A stretch of 64,000 nucleotides of DNA from positions 2,046,001-2,110,000 of the forward strand of contig CP060239.1 in assembly GCA_023898785.1 (NCBI GenBank), given 5' to 3'. The stretch's first letter is position 1. The number at the start of each line of letters is the position of its first letter. Origin of the DNA: Rhodospirillales bacterium. GTDB taxonomy: Bacteria; Pseudomonadota; Alphaproteobacteria; Micavibrionales; Micavibrionaceae. A program made the translations under genes and the position numbers. This document shows, one piece after another, positions 1 through 7,798 of the stretch. The notes beneath the pieces are model-generated. The model worked only from the letters and a program-made list of their open reading frames with translations. It was not told the origin of the DNA and ran no database searches.

Positions 1-2
1 AT

Positions 3-494
3 CTGTCATGGGAATATGATCTGGCGACGGGCGGGACGTTGGCGCTGCTGAGCTGGAGCTTTTTTGTGTTGTGTACGCCGGTGGCCGATGCCGGTTTTTT
101 GCTGGATTTTCCGGTGCGCCTGATTACCGGGGTCAAAATGCTTTATACCGAAATCGCCGTATGGGTACTGGCGTTTGGCATCAATATCTGGGCGATGAAT
201 TTTGCCGTCGATGCGTATGACAAGACGGCGCTGACGCGGTTGTTCCATGAAATTTTGGTAACGCCGTGGCCGCACTGGGGAATTATTGTATTGTGCGGCA
301 TGGGGACGTTTTTGTCGGTGATTTTTGGTGATGAGGTGCTGGATGTGGCTTCGCATAAGGCGCGGGTCCAGCATCACAAGCACGGTTTTGTCTGGCGGGT
401 GCTGGCGGTGGTGACGTTTTTTGGGTTGATTGTCGCGGCCTATTATCACCTTATCGAGTCGTTAGGGATTGAAAAGATCATCAATGGCGGGTAG
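3..494 (+). CDS. Integral membrane protein, 5' end outside window
   Basis: The reading frame is open from the first bases of the window, so the N-terminus is missing; about 163 residues are visible. Hydrophobic stretches (one around WSFFVLCTPVADAGFLLDF, one around YTEIAVWVLAFGINIW, one around HWGIIVLCGMGTFLSVIF and one near the C-terminus) indicate at least four membrane segments, with a His-rich loop (HKARVQHHKH) before the last. I do not recognise the family and assign no function. It ends before a minus-strand hypothetical gene. Confidence 0.6.
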   Translation: MSWEYDLATGGTLALLSWSFFVLCTPVADAGFLLDFPVRLITGVKMLYTEIAVWVLAFGINIWAMNFAVDAYDKTALTRLFHEILVTPWPHWGIIVLCGMGTFLSVIFGDEVLDVASHKARVQHHKHGFVWRVLAVVTFFGLIVAAYYHLIESLGIEKIINGG

Positions 495-535
495 TTTCCG
501 TTTGTCATTGCTGCCCTTTTAGTCCGCAAAGTGCT

Positions 536-889
536 TTAAGAAACGGTCTCGGTTGGATCTGGTTGTTCTGTTTTATCGACCCAGTCAAAACGTATGTCAT
601 CACAACGCCAGCCATTAAACATATCTGGTTTTGAGCTTTTAATACCAACCAGGACAGCATTTTTTCCAAAGACTTTTGTTAAGTGACTCTGCACTCTTTG
701 CGTGTCAAATCTGCCCTGATTATTAACAACCCCGAGTTCCAGAAATCTTTGGGCCTCTTGCCTATCTTCGTTGAGCTTTTTGTCGCCCGGTGTCATTGGG
801 GTATTTCCAGTGCGAGGAAAATACCAATGCAATGTTAAGCCATCATATTGCTCAGCGTTTTGTTCTAAAGTCCAATCGTAGTAAGACAT
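536..889 (-). CDS. Hypothetical protein, 117 aa
   Basis: A short soluble protein with no signal peptide or membrane segment. The start ATG at 889 is preceded by GGAG at a good distance, which supports this start. It is rich in charged and aromatic residues (YYDWTLEQ, LHWYFPRTG, GWRCDDIRFDWVD). The gene is divergent from argS, and about 90 bases between them must hold both promoters. I do not recognise the family. Confidence 0.55.
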   Translation of the reverse strand: MSYYDWTLEQNAEQYDGLTLHWYFPRTGNTPMTPGDKKLNEDRQEAQRFLELGVVNNQGRFDTQRVQSHLTKVFGKNAVLVGIKSSKPDMFNGWRCDDIRFDWVDKTEQPDPTETVS

Positions 890-979
890 GTCAAATCTCC
901 TTGAGTTGGCTTATACATATGATTATGTCAACAAAAACAGAGCTGTATTTTCCAAAAGGATTTGTTTACAACACTTGGC

Positions 980-2743
980 ATGACTTCACTTGCGGAAAAA
1001 TTATCGGACATTGTTGGGGCGGCGTTTGAGCGCCAAGGTTTGCCTGTGGAATTGGGCGTGGTGCGGGTGAGTGATCGGCCGGATTTGTGTCAGTTTCAGT
1101 GTAACGGGGCGATGGCGGCGGCGAAATTTTTAAAGCCGAACAACGCTGATGGCGTTGCTTCGGGGGCGAAGAAAAACCCGCGGGAAGTGGCGCAGGCGGT
1201 CGTTGAGGCGCTGTCTGACGATGAGACTTTTTCAAAAATTGAAATTGCGGGACCGGGGTTTATTAATCTGAATGTTACGGATGAATTTTTGGCTGTGCAT
1301 TTGGCTGAAGTTAGAGCGGACGAGCGGTTGGGTGTGGCGCAGAACGGCGCCGGGCAGACGGTTATTCTTGATTATGGCGGGCCGAATATCGCCAAGCCGA
1401 TGCATGTCGGGCATTTGCGCAGTTCGATTATCGGCGATGCGTTGCGCCGGATGATGAAGGCGGCGGGGTATCAGGCGATTGGTGATGTGCATATGGGCGA
1501 TTGGGGTACGCCGATGGGGATGATTTTGTCCGAGCTTGAGATTATCGGCCATGATGGGCCGGTGAGTATGGAGCAGCTGGCCGAAATTTATCCGAAGGCT
1601 TCAGGGGATTGTAAGGCCGATGAAGCGCGGATGGAGTTGGCGCGGGCGGCGACGAAAAGGCTGCAGGACGGTGATGAGACGTACACCCGCAAATGGCGGC
1701 AATTTATCGATATTTCGATTGAGGGGATGCGCGGTAATTTTGACGCGCTGGGCGTGCATTTCGATGAATGGAAGGGTGAGAGCGATGCGCACCCGTTCAT
1801 TGCAGCGATGATTGAGGATTTGAAAGCTGGCGGTTGGGCGGTTGAGAGCGATGGGGCGTGGGTTGTGCCGGTTGAGCGCGAAGATGATAAGAAAGAGATG
1901 CCGCCGCTGATTTTGCTTAAAAAGGATGGGGCTGTGCTGTATGGAACGACCGATCTGGCGACGATCATTGACCGGGTGAGAACGCATAATCCGGACAAGA
2001 TTGTCTATGTGGTGGATCAGCGTCAGAGTTTGCATTTTGAGCAGGTGTTCCGGGCGGCGGAAAAAGGCGGGCTGGTTCAAGATGGTCGGCCAGAACTCAG
2101 CTTTGCCGGGTTTGGGACAATGAACGGGGCGGATGGCAAGCCGTTTAAGACCCGTGCCGGCGGGGTGATGCGGCTGGAGGATTTGATCGCGATGGGCGTT
2201 GAAAAAGCGCGGGCGCGGTTGGAGGAAGCTAATCTGGCGGTGGATATGGATGAGGCTGAACGTGAGGAAATTGCGCATAAGGTGGCTTTGGCGGCGATTA
2301 AATTTGCCGATTTGCAGAACCAGCGTCAGTCGGATTATGTGTTTGATCTGGACCGGATGACCTCGTTTGAAGGCAAGACGGGGCCGTATTTGTTGTACCA
2401 AGCCGTGCGGATTCAGTCTTTGCTGCGCAAAGCGGGTGACAGTGAACAGTGGACGGTGGACGGTGGTTTTAAGATACAAAATGAAGATCGGGCGCTGGCG
2501 TTATTGCTGGGCGAAATGGCTGATCATTTTGAGCTGGCACTGAAGAATACTACGCCGCATGTGCTGTGTGATTATGCGTACAGGCTGGCGCAGGCGTTTA
2601 GTTCTTTCTATGGGAACTGTCATATTTTATCGGAAGAGGATGAAGTACTACGTGCGAGCCGATTGGCGTTGTGTGCGCTCATGCATCGGCAGCTTGTGGC
2701 GGTGCTCGGCATGTTGGGGATTACGGTGCCGGAGCGGATGTGA
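980..2743 (+). CDS. argS: Arginyl-tRNA synthetase
   Basis: Charges tRNA-Arg with arginine in the cytoplasm (class I synthetase). Visible are the N-terminal Add-1-type domain, the HIGH-like motif in PMHVGHLRSSIIGD, the segment DGKPFKTRAGG where other class I enzymes carry KMSK (many ArgRS lack canonical KMSK, as here), and a C-terminal all-helical anticodon-binding domain ending LGITVPERM. At 587 residues it has the usual bacterial length. ATG 980 was chosen; an in-frame TTG at 962 would add six residues but sits directly against the AAGGA at 956-960, while that AAGGA is rather far from 980, so the start is not firmly decided. Confidence 0.95.
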   Translation: MTSLAEKLSDIVGAAFERQGLPVELGVVRVSDRPDLCQFQCNGAMAAAKFLKPNNADGVASGAKKNPREVAQAVVEALSDDETFSKIEIAGPGFINLNVTDEFLAVHLAEVRADERLGVAQNGAGQTVILDYGGPNIAKPMHVGHLRSSIIGDALRRMMKAAGYQAIGDVHMGDWGTPMGMILSELEIIGHDGPVSMEQLAEIYPKASGDCKADEARMELARAATKRLQDGDETYTRKWRQFIDISIEGMRGNFDALGVHFDEWKGESDAHPFIAAMIEDLKAGGWAVESDGAWVVPVEREDDKKEMPPLILLKKDGAVLYGTTDLATIIDRVRTHNPDKIVYVVDQRQSLHFEQVFRAAEKGGLVQDGRPELSFAGFGTMNGADGKPFKTRAGGVMRLEDLIAMGVEKARARLEEANLAVDMDEAEREEIAHKVALAAIKFADLQNQRQSDYVFDLDRMTSFEGKTGPYLLYQAVRIQSLLRKAGDSEQWTVDGGFKIQNEDRALALLLGEMADHFELALKNTTPHVLCDYAYRLAQAFSSFYGNCHILSEEDEVLRASRLALCALMHRQLVAVLGMLGITVPERM

Positions 2744-2771
2744 TTGACATTTGTTTTAATTGGCTTATAAT
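2744..2771 (+). promoter_or_regulatory. Sigma-70-type promoter for the Fic-like gene
   Basis: TTGACA at 2744-2749 and TATAAT at 2766-2771 match both consensus hexamers, with a 16-base spacer. It begins right after the argS stop codon. The ATG of the next gene lies seven bases after the -10 box, so the predicted transcript would start at or next to the start codon (leaderless). Confidence 0.7.
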
Positions 2772-2777
2772 GGCTAA

Positions 2778-3677
2778 ATGCTTGGTATAAATAAAATAAA
2801 AATCGGCTCTGCTCTGCTTCTTCAAGTCACGGATATTGATGAGTTTAAGGGGCTGTGGCGCGGGTTGGATCGGCATACGACGGGGTTGCAGCTCTTGGGC
2901 GATGTGGCCGATTATGGCGCGAATTTTAAGCAGGTTCTGGGGCCTCTGGAAGAGCATCTGATTACGGTTGACATGATCCGGGCGGTCAATGCGAGCCAGC
3001 TTGGAGAAAAAGGCGTGAGTGATTTGAAAACGATGCCAAATCAATTGCCGCTTTCGCGTGGCGATAAAGTGTACGGGACGCTGGATACGGCGGAGCCAGA
3101 GCAGGTGGAGCCGGTTCTTCGTAAATTGTGTGAATGGACGAATGATACGCTGGCGCGGCGTGATTTGCATCCGCTTCTTGTGGCGGCGGTGTTTGCGGCG
3201 GTGTTTTTGCAGCTCGCGCCGTTTGATACGGGCAATTTGCGGACCGTGCGGTTTTTGATTTTGTTGATTTTGCTGAAATCCGGTTATACGTACGCGCCGT
3301 ATGTGTCACTTACTCCGATTATGGAGGGGCGCGCAGAGGCATTATATGGGGCGTTGAAAGCCAGTCAGGAGAGCCTTGAGGCCGGTCAGCCGGATTGGGA
3401 TGTCTGGCTGGCATTTTTCCTGGGCATGTTGCAGGTGCAAAAAGATACGCTGCACACCCGGCTTTATGCGAAAGAGACGGAGTTGCGGGGTTTATCGGCT
3501 TTGTCCTCACGGATTATGGCGCTGTTTAAAGATCACAAACGTTTGCAGATGAAAGAGATTATCAAGCTTACCAACGGGCGGCGTGCTACAATTAAATTGC
3601 GGTTGCAAGAGTTGGTTGAGGGTGGGTATCTGGTGCGGCATGGCGCAGGCCGCGGTACTTTTTATGCGCTGGTTTAG
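2778..3677 (+). CDS. Fic-like protein with degenerate active site and C-terminal winged helix
   Basis: 299 residues. Around residues 147-158 it reads APFDTGNLRTVR, aligning with the Fic motif HPFx(D/E)GNGRxxR but with the catalytic His replaced by Ala and the second Gly by Leu. The helix before it (LLVAAVFAAVFLQL) fits the Fic fold. The last 65 residues (MKEIIKLTNGRRATIKLRLQ, then a wing ending RGTFYALV) look like a winged-helix DNA-binding domain, as in other Fic-HTH proteins. Fic enzymes AMPylate targets; with these substitutions that activity is unlikely, and a regulatory role is possible (inference). Family assignment rests on motif and architecture only. Confidence 0.6.
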   Translation: MLGINKIKIGSALLLQVTDIDEFKGLWRGLDRHTTGLQLLGDVADYGANFKQVLGPLEEHLITVDMIRAVNASQLGEKGVSDLKTMPNQLPLSRGDKVYGTLDTAEPEQVEPVLRKLCEWTNDTLARRDLHPLLVAAVFAAVFLQLAPFDTGNLRTVRFLILLILLKSGYTYAPYVSLTPIMEGRAEALYGALKASQESLEAGQPDWDVWLAFFLGMLQVQKDTLHTRLYAKETELRGLSALSSRIMALFKDHKRLQMKEIIKLTNGRRATIKLRLQELVEGGYLVRHGAGRGTFYALV

Positions 3678-3698
3678 TAAGCAATGGCGGCTATGATG

Positions 3699-4565
3699 TT
3701 AGCGGACAAGTATGATGTAATAAAAGTGTAGTGTGCCTGCAACGCTTTCTATTGGAGCGCAAAAGGCGGTTGCTCCTTCAAAGCGCGTGTCTTCATCACC
3801 TAAAATATTTGTTGTATTAAATATTCCACCACCGCCGCAGCCTCCAAAGGGCTCTGGTCTTGATGTTGCGGTAGGTTCGACGGTCGTAGAAGTTGTTGTA
3901 AAATCAGTGGAAATGCCCATTTTACGGTTAATTTCATTGCAAACGAGAGGGTTTAAACTTGAAATGTTTAAGGCCAGATCCGGTGCAGATGTTCCGATGC
4001 CTTGTATACTGATTTGACGGATGGTAATATGTCCGGGTTTCGTCCATGCAGCAGGGTATCCGGAGGGAAGTTGGGCTAGGTTTTCAAATCTGGTGGGGCT
4101 GATATTACCGCCATCGGGGTGAAATACCTTGCAAGCATCGGAGGTACAATTAGCGTTATTATTCCAGCAGTTATAGTTGCCGTCTTCCAGGAGATAGATT
4201 CCGGTGCCGGAATAATCAGTTTGAAAATCAATATCACTTTCAGAGACGCCATTTCGGCGCAGGCGGTTGACGGCGCGCTCGACTTTTTGGGCGTAGGCGA
4301 GGATGTCGCTGGCGGCGAGGGCGGCTTCCTGTTTGCTTAAGTTGTTGGTAGTGTCAGATCGCATCCCCCTTGAAATAGAAAGAGACAGTGCGACGAACAG
4401 GACAATGCCGAGCAAGATCAGGACGAAGACGTTGCCGGCTTCGCCACTGCGGTTGTTTTTTCTGTCATTGCGATGAAGGTCGAAGGCCTGACGCGGCAAG
4501 CCATTTTTGTCTGGATTGCTTCGCTGCGCTCGCAATGACGTGTGCGGATTGTTACTCTGTCGCAT
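3699..4565 (-). CDS. Pilin-like membrane-anchored Cys-rich protein
   Basis: Last gene of the minus-strand dotM/dotL block. The proposed ATG at 4565 overlaps the dotL stop by 14 bases, which suggests translational coupling. After a short N-terminus comes one hydrophobic segment (GNVFVLILLGIVLFVALSLS), then a helix (SKQEAALAASDILAYAQK) and a Cys-rich, probably extracytoplasmic domain ending in a Gly-rich GGCGGGG loop. This resembles pseudopilin or minor-pilin architecture, but I see no firm prepilin peptidase site. Residues about 9-34 are encoded by a palindromic repeat (4463-4540) inserted in frame. If translation instead starts downstream of the repeat, the element is in the leader. Function unknown; cell-surface or secretion-linked by position. 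Confidence 0.55.
   Translation of the reverse strand: MRQSNNPHTSLRAQRSNPDKNGLPRQAFDLHRNDRKNNRSGEAGNVFVLILLGIVLFVALSLSISRGMRSDTTNNLSKQEAALAASDILAYAQKVERAVNRLRRNGVSESDIDFQTDYSGTGIYLLEDGNYNCWNNNANCTSDACKVFHPDGGNISPTRFENLAQLPSGYPAAWTKPGHITIRQISIQGIGTSAPDLALNISSLNPLVCNEINRKMGISTDFTTTSTTVEPTATSRPEPFGGCGGGGIFNTTNILGDEDTRFEGATAFCAPIESVAGTLHFYYIILVR
4463..4540 (-). repeat. Palindromic coding repeat, copy 1 (in pilin-like gene)
   Basis: 78 bases bounded by GTCATTGCGA and CTCGCAATGACG as inverted ends. In the orientation of the host gene it encodes SLRAQRSNP ... HRND, the same frame and peptide pattern as copy 2 in cusA. Its length is a multiple of three and it contains no stop, so the host frame stays open. 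It resembles the Rickettsia palindromic elements that sit inside genes (family comparison by behaviour, not by sequence). Confidence 0.8.
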
Positions 4566-7083
4566 TTCTATCCTCGCTGTTCTTGAATAGGGCTTCACGG
4601 GCTTTATCGCCGGCATTTTCAATGATGTCTTGAATTTCCTTGGGTAGGGCAGACTTGGTGTTTTGTGCAGGCTCAGCGGTTGGTGGTAGGACAGATGTGG
4701 CTGGCGTTACTGGTGGCTGGGGCTCTTGTGCAGCAGAGGGTGTTTCAGCAGGTTGTGCATTCTCATCGATGAGATCTTGCCAGGATTTTGTATCCTCGGT
4801 GCCGGTTTTGGTTGGCGCGGCGGTTGGCGGTTGTTGTTGTTTTGTGGCGGGAGGCGTAGCCGGCGGTGGGGTGGTTCGCGTCGGCGGAGAGGCAGGATTT
4901 TCCGCAGATTTGTTTGCGCCGAAAAAGCCCATGGGGTTTCCTGATTGTTCAGCGTTTTCTGCTGGCGGTGGGGTGGTTTGCGTCGCTGGCGGCGTGGCTT
5001 GTGGCTTTGCGGCTGGGGGTGTGGAGGCCTCAGGTGTTGGCGTTGTTGGTGGAGGAGCGGTTTGTGGCGCTGTCGTTGCCGCAGCCTGCGAGGGAGTGGT
5101 TTCAATTTCGTTATCTATGGCATGAACTTCCACGATTGCTGAAATTGCGCGTTCAACTGGCGTTACATCTTTTTTCCTGGGCTTTTCAAATCCTTTTTTA
5201 AGGGCGGCTATTTCCGGCGGCGTTTCTACGGCGACGTCGGCGCGCTGGGCCGTCCAGCTTTTATTGACCATCAAATCACGTAGTTTAGTGATCGAGCCGG
5301 CGTGCTTCATTATTTCCTCATCCGGCGGTGGCAGGGCGAGGAAACGGGTAACACGCATGGCTTTGGCAAAGCCGGGGTTGGAGTAGAATACCGCGCAATC
5401 GACAACGACATCACCAAAGGTGATGACGGCCTGGCCTTCTTTGAAGCCGCGCAAATCGTCATAGCTGGCGCGTGGGCGCATTTGTACGCCGGCTTGTTGG
5501 GTGTCGAAGTACGAGCCCATTTCGGTGCCGCCGGCCATCTGGAAGCCTGAAACTTCGGTGACGATGGCCGTGCCGACGGTTTTTTCAAAAAATTCCTTGG
5601 TTTCTGTCGGGTCTTCGAGCTTGCCAAAAATCTTGATGTTACAGTTTGCGGTGATGGATTGAGCTTCTTCGCGGACACGTTTTTTCATCGCGGGCAAGTC
5701 TTGCCCTGAGAAGATCAGGCAGAAGCCAAGCGACCGGGCCTGGGCGGCCATGACGGCCATGCCTTGCGCGGTATAGTAGCCGACCTCGTCAAATACGGTC
5801 ATGAACGGGGTGTTGGAGTGGGTGGGTTTGTTTTCAATCACGGAGGCACTGTCGCCTTCCACGGTGGAGCCCAGAGCCGAACCCATCATACCTTTCATGG
5901 TGGAGGCAACGATTTTACCAAGGTTGGCGATTTCATCGCCGGATTTTTCAAGGGCCGGGATCAGCACGATCAGGATGCGGCGGTTGAGCACGACATCGAC
6001 CATGTCGACGTCGGCGGCTTGCGTGTCAAAGATATAGCCGTAATCGTCACCCAAAGATTGCAGCGAGCGGGTGAACTGCATGGCCAGGTAGCCGTGCTGC
6101 TGCGAGGCTGTGTTGGTATCATATTGTGGTGTATCGGGGCCGGGCGGTTTGACTTTCCCTTCATCATCATAGGCATCGCCGACAAAGCCTGGCAGGGTAT
6201 CGAGATAGCCGTCTATACCTTCTCGCAATTCCTTAGGGACGGCGTTGTCACGTTGAAGTTTTATGACATTATTGAGCGAAAGGTAATCGCGAATGGTACG
6301 TACGGAAAGCGGCATATCTTGATGATCACGTTTCCATGTCAGGATCGGCATCATTGCTGAAACGAGCGCGACGGCGCGTTCTTTCCACATCGCATTGTCA
6401 CCTTCGGATTCCGGCATCAGGGAGACCAGCATGTTGACCAAATAGCTGGCGGAACCTGATGAGAACGGGTTCATGGTGTTGGAGGGGGCCTGTACGTCTG
6501 CGTTCCCGGTCATGTAGTTGAGGACCAGCAAATCATCATCGCGGCCAAATCGACGGACCAGTGAGGAAAGCGAGGACCAAAGATCGGTATCGGCTTTACC
6601 GTCGACATAGACAAAGCCAGACCCCCAAGCCAGCGCGTTGGAGACCATGGATTTTAGGCCTTCGGTTTTACCTGCGCCAGTAGTTCCCAGATACAGTACG
6701 TGTGTACGTGCATCGGAGTTGGTAAACCAGACTTCTTCGTTAGTGTTCTCGACATTACCGAGATATAGAATGCCTTCAGGTTTACCGGGTTTGTTGCCGC
6801 GGCCGTTGTTGGGGTCCATGAATTTCGCACCCAGCGGCATTTTAAAGGCCAGTGATTTGTCACGGGATCTGAGCCATAGAAAATACAGCAATAAAAACAG
6901 TATGATCAGATCGGCAAAGGCCAGTGCCCAGTCGTTCCAAAGGATGGCACCGCCGGCCATGATGAACACGGCTGTTGAATAAGACGGTGTTGTCAGCGCA
7001 TCGGCAATACGCGTCCACAGCGGACGCACATCCCGAAGGATGGCGGTGTGTTTATGTTCGTATTTCCTTTGGTCTAAAGCCAT
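4552..7083 (-). CDS. dotL: DotL/IcmO-type coupling ATPase of a type IVB secretion system
   Basis: The coupling protein recruits substrates to the Dot/Icm secretion channel at the inner membrane. Two membrane segments lie at about residues 35-73, the Walker A motif GTTGAGKT at 133-140, and a Walker B-like TVFDE near residue 428. Length (843 aa) fits DotL/TrbC-type proteins. From about residue 640 the protein is a Pro/Gln/Thr-rich low-complexity tail, then a short helix near the C-terminus; in Legionella the DotL tail binds adaptor proteins (family knowledge), so a similar role is inferred. It follows dotM and a small membrane protein on the same strand, and the downstream pilin-like gene overlaps its stop. 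Confidence 0.85.
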   Translation of the reverse strand: MALDQRKYEHKHTAILRDVRPLWTRIADALTTPSYSTAVFIMAGGAILWNDWALAFADLIILFLLLYFLWLRSRDKSLAFKMPLGAKFMDPNNGRGNKPGKPEGILYLGNVENTNEEVWFTNSDARTHVLYLGTTGAGKTEGLKSMVSNALAWGSGFVYVDGKADTDLWSSLSSLVRRFGRDDDLLVLNYMTGNADVQAPSNTMNPFSSGSASYLVNMLVSLMPESEGDNAMWKERAVALVSAMMPILTWKRDHQDMPLSVRTIRDYLSLNNVIKLQRDNAVPKELREGIDGYLDTLPGFVGDAYDDEGKVKPPGPDTPQYDTNTASQQHGYLAMQFTRSLQSLGDDYGYIFDTQAADVDMVDVVLNRRILIVLIPALEKSGDEIANLGKIVASTMKGMMGSALGSTVEGDSASVIENKPTHSNTPFMTVFDEVGYYTAQGMAVMAAQARSLGFCLIFSGQDLPAMKKRVREEAQSITANCNIKIFGKLEDPTETKEFFEKTVGTAIVTEVSGFQMAGGTEMGSYFDTQQAGVQMRPRASYDDLRGFKEGQAVITFGDVVVDCAVFYSNPGFAKAMRVTRFLALPPPDEEIMKHAGSITKLRDLMVNKSWTAQRADVAVETPPEIAALKKGFEKPRKKDVTPVERAISAIVEVHAIDNEIETTPSQAAATTAPQTAPPPTTPTPEASTPPAAKPQATPPATQTTPPPAENAEQSGNPMGFFGANKSAENPASPPTRTTPPPATPPATKQQQPPTAAPTKTGTEDTKSWQDLIDENAQPAETPSAAQEPQPPVTPATSVLPPTAEPAQNTKSALPKEIQDIIENAGDKAREALFKNSEDRNATE

Positions 7084-7186
7084 TTAATTGTCTTCTAAAT
7101 CCTTTTCAGTGCGTTACTACGCTCCTAAAGTAGTTTACTATTCGTCGTCGCTTGTGCCTTCTGAGAAGAATTTAGAAGACAATTAA
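7084..7186. repeat. Long inverted repeat immediately upstream of dotL
   Basis: Arms 7084-7109 and 7161-7186 pair over 26 bases with two mismatches (the outer 17 are perfect), around a 51-base loop. The left arm abuts the dotL start codon (ATG at 7081-7083). In RNA this would form a stable stem in the gap between the 187-aa gene and dotL. It could be an attenuator, an RNA processing site or a small mobile repeat; the sequence does not decide between these. Confidence 0.7.
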
Positions 7187-7204
7187 GCAGTGCAATAGTC
7201 ATTG

Positions 7205-7768
7205 TTACTGGCCTCCGAGGAATGCGTCTGCGGAAACAGGTACCCCTGAGGATGTTTGCGGGTCAATACTGGCAGATGTCGGGGCGTATGCACCGTTTGA
7301 ACCTATTTGTTTGGGAATTGTTGCTGACCAAAGTGTGAAGAGGATAAACAGGATTACTAACGCAAGCACTGCTCCCAGCCATTTTTTATGGCGTTCTTTT
7401 TTCGTCTGTTTAATTTGCACGTGAGAGTGAGTGGTTATTTGGCCGGTATTTTCCGACGCTGGCGGTCTGATGAGGCCGTGGGCGTTTTCCAGCGCCCCTG
7501 ACGCAGCCATGAGTCCTGTTACTGCTTGTAGTCGGTCTTTAAAGGCTGCAACTTCTACGGTTTCGCCTTTTGGTGTTTTGAGTTTAAGGACATGGTGGCC
7601 GGTATTTTCATCGTGAAGAACTTCCAGAGCTGAGGCTTTGGCCTGCGTGAGGTCCATTTGCCAGACTACGGGGCTTATTGCGTCGGGCAAAGAGAGGATG
7701 AGTTTGCCGTCAACGACGCTCGCGCTCGCGTCACTTTCTGATTTTTTGGTTTTTAAATTCAGTATCAT
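7205..7768 (-). CDS. Unknown single-pass membrane protein between dotM and dotL
   Basis: 187 residues. The N-terminal ~125 are predicted soluble, with beta-like patches (GKLILSLPDA, HHVLKLKTPKGETVEV). A basic stretch (KQTKKERHKKW) precedes one membrane helix at about 130-148, and a Ser/Gly/Pro-rich tail of about 38 residues follows. By the positive-inside rule the N-terminal domain is cytoplasmic. Sitting between dotM and dotL it is a candidate component or adaptor of the coupling complex (inference from position). I recognise no family. Confidence 0.65.
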   Translation of the reverse strand: MILNLKTKKSESDASASVVDGKLILSLPDAISPVVWQMDLTQAKASALEVLHDENTGHHVLKLKTPKGETVEVAAFKDRLQAVTGLMAASGALENAHGLIRPPASENTGQITTHSHVQIKQTKKERHKKWLGAVLALVILFILFTLWSATIPKQIGSNGAYAPTSASIDPQTSSGVPVSADAFLGGQ

Positions 7769-7798
7769 GGATTTCAGGCTCCTTGGTTTAAGTCTTTT

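Noticed and set aside
1601..2479. Long minus-strand open frame of 292 codons inside argS
   Set aside because: It is antisense to a clear arginyl-tRNA synthetase; its His/Arg/Leu-rich product has no domain, and its length follows from argS codon bias.
4640..5125. Gly/Val-rich plus-strand frame opposite the end of dotL
   Set aside because: It is the antisense of the Pro/Gln-rich DotL tail; the composition is explained by that.
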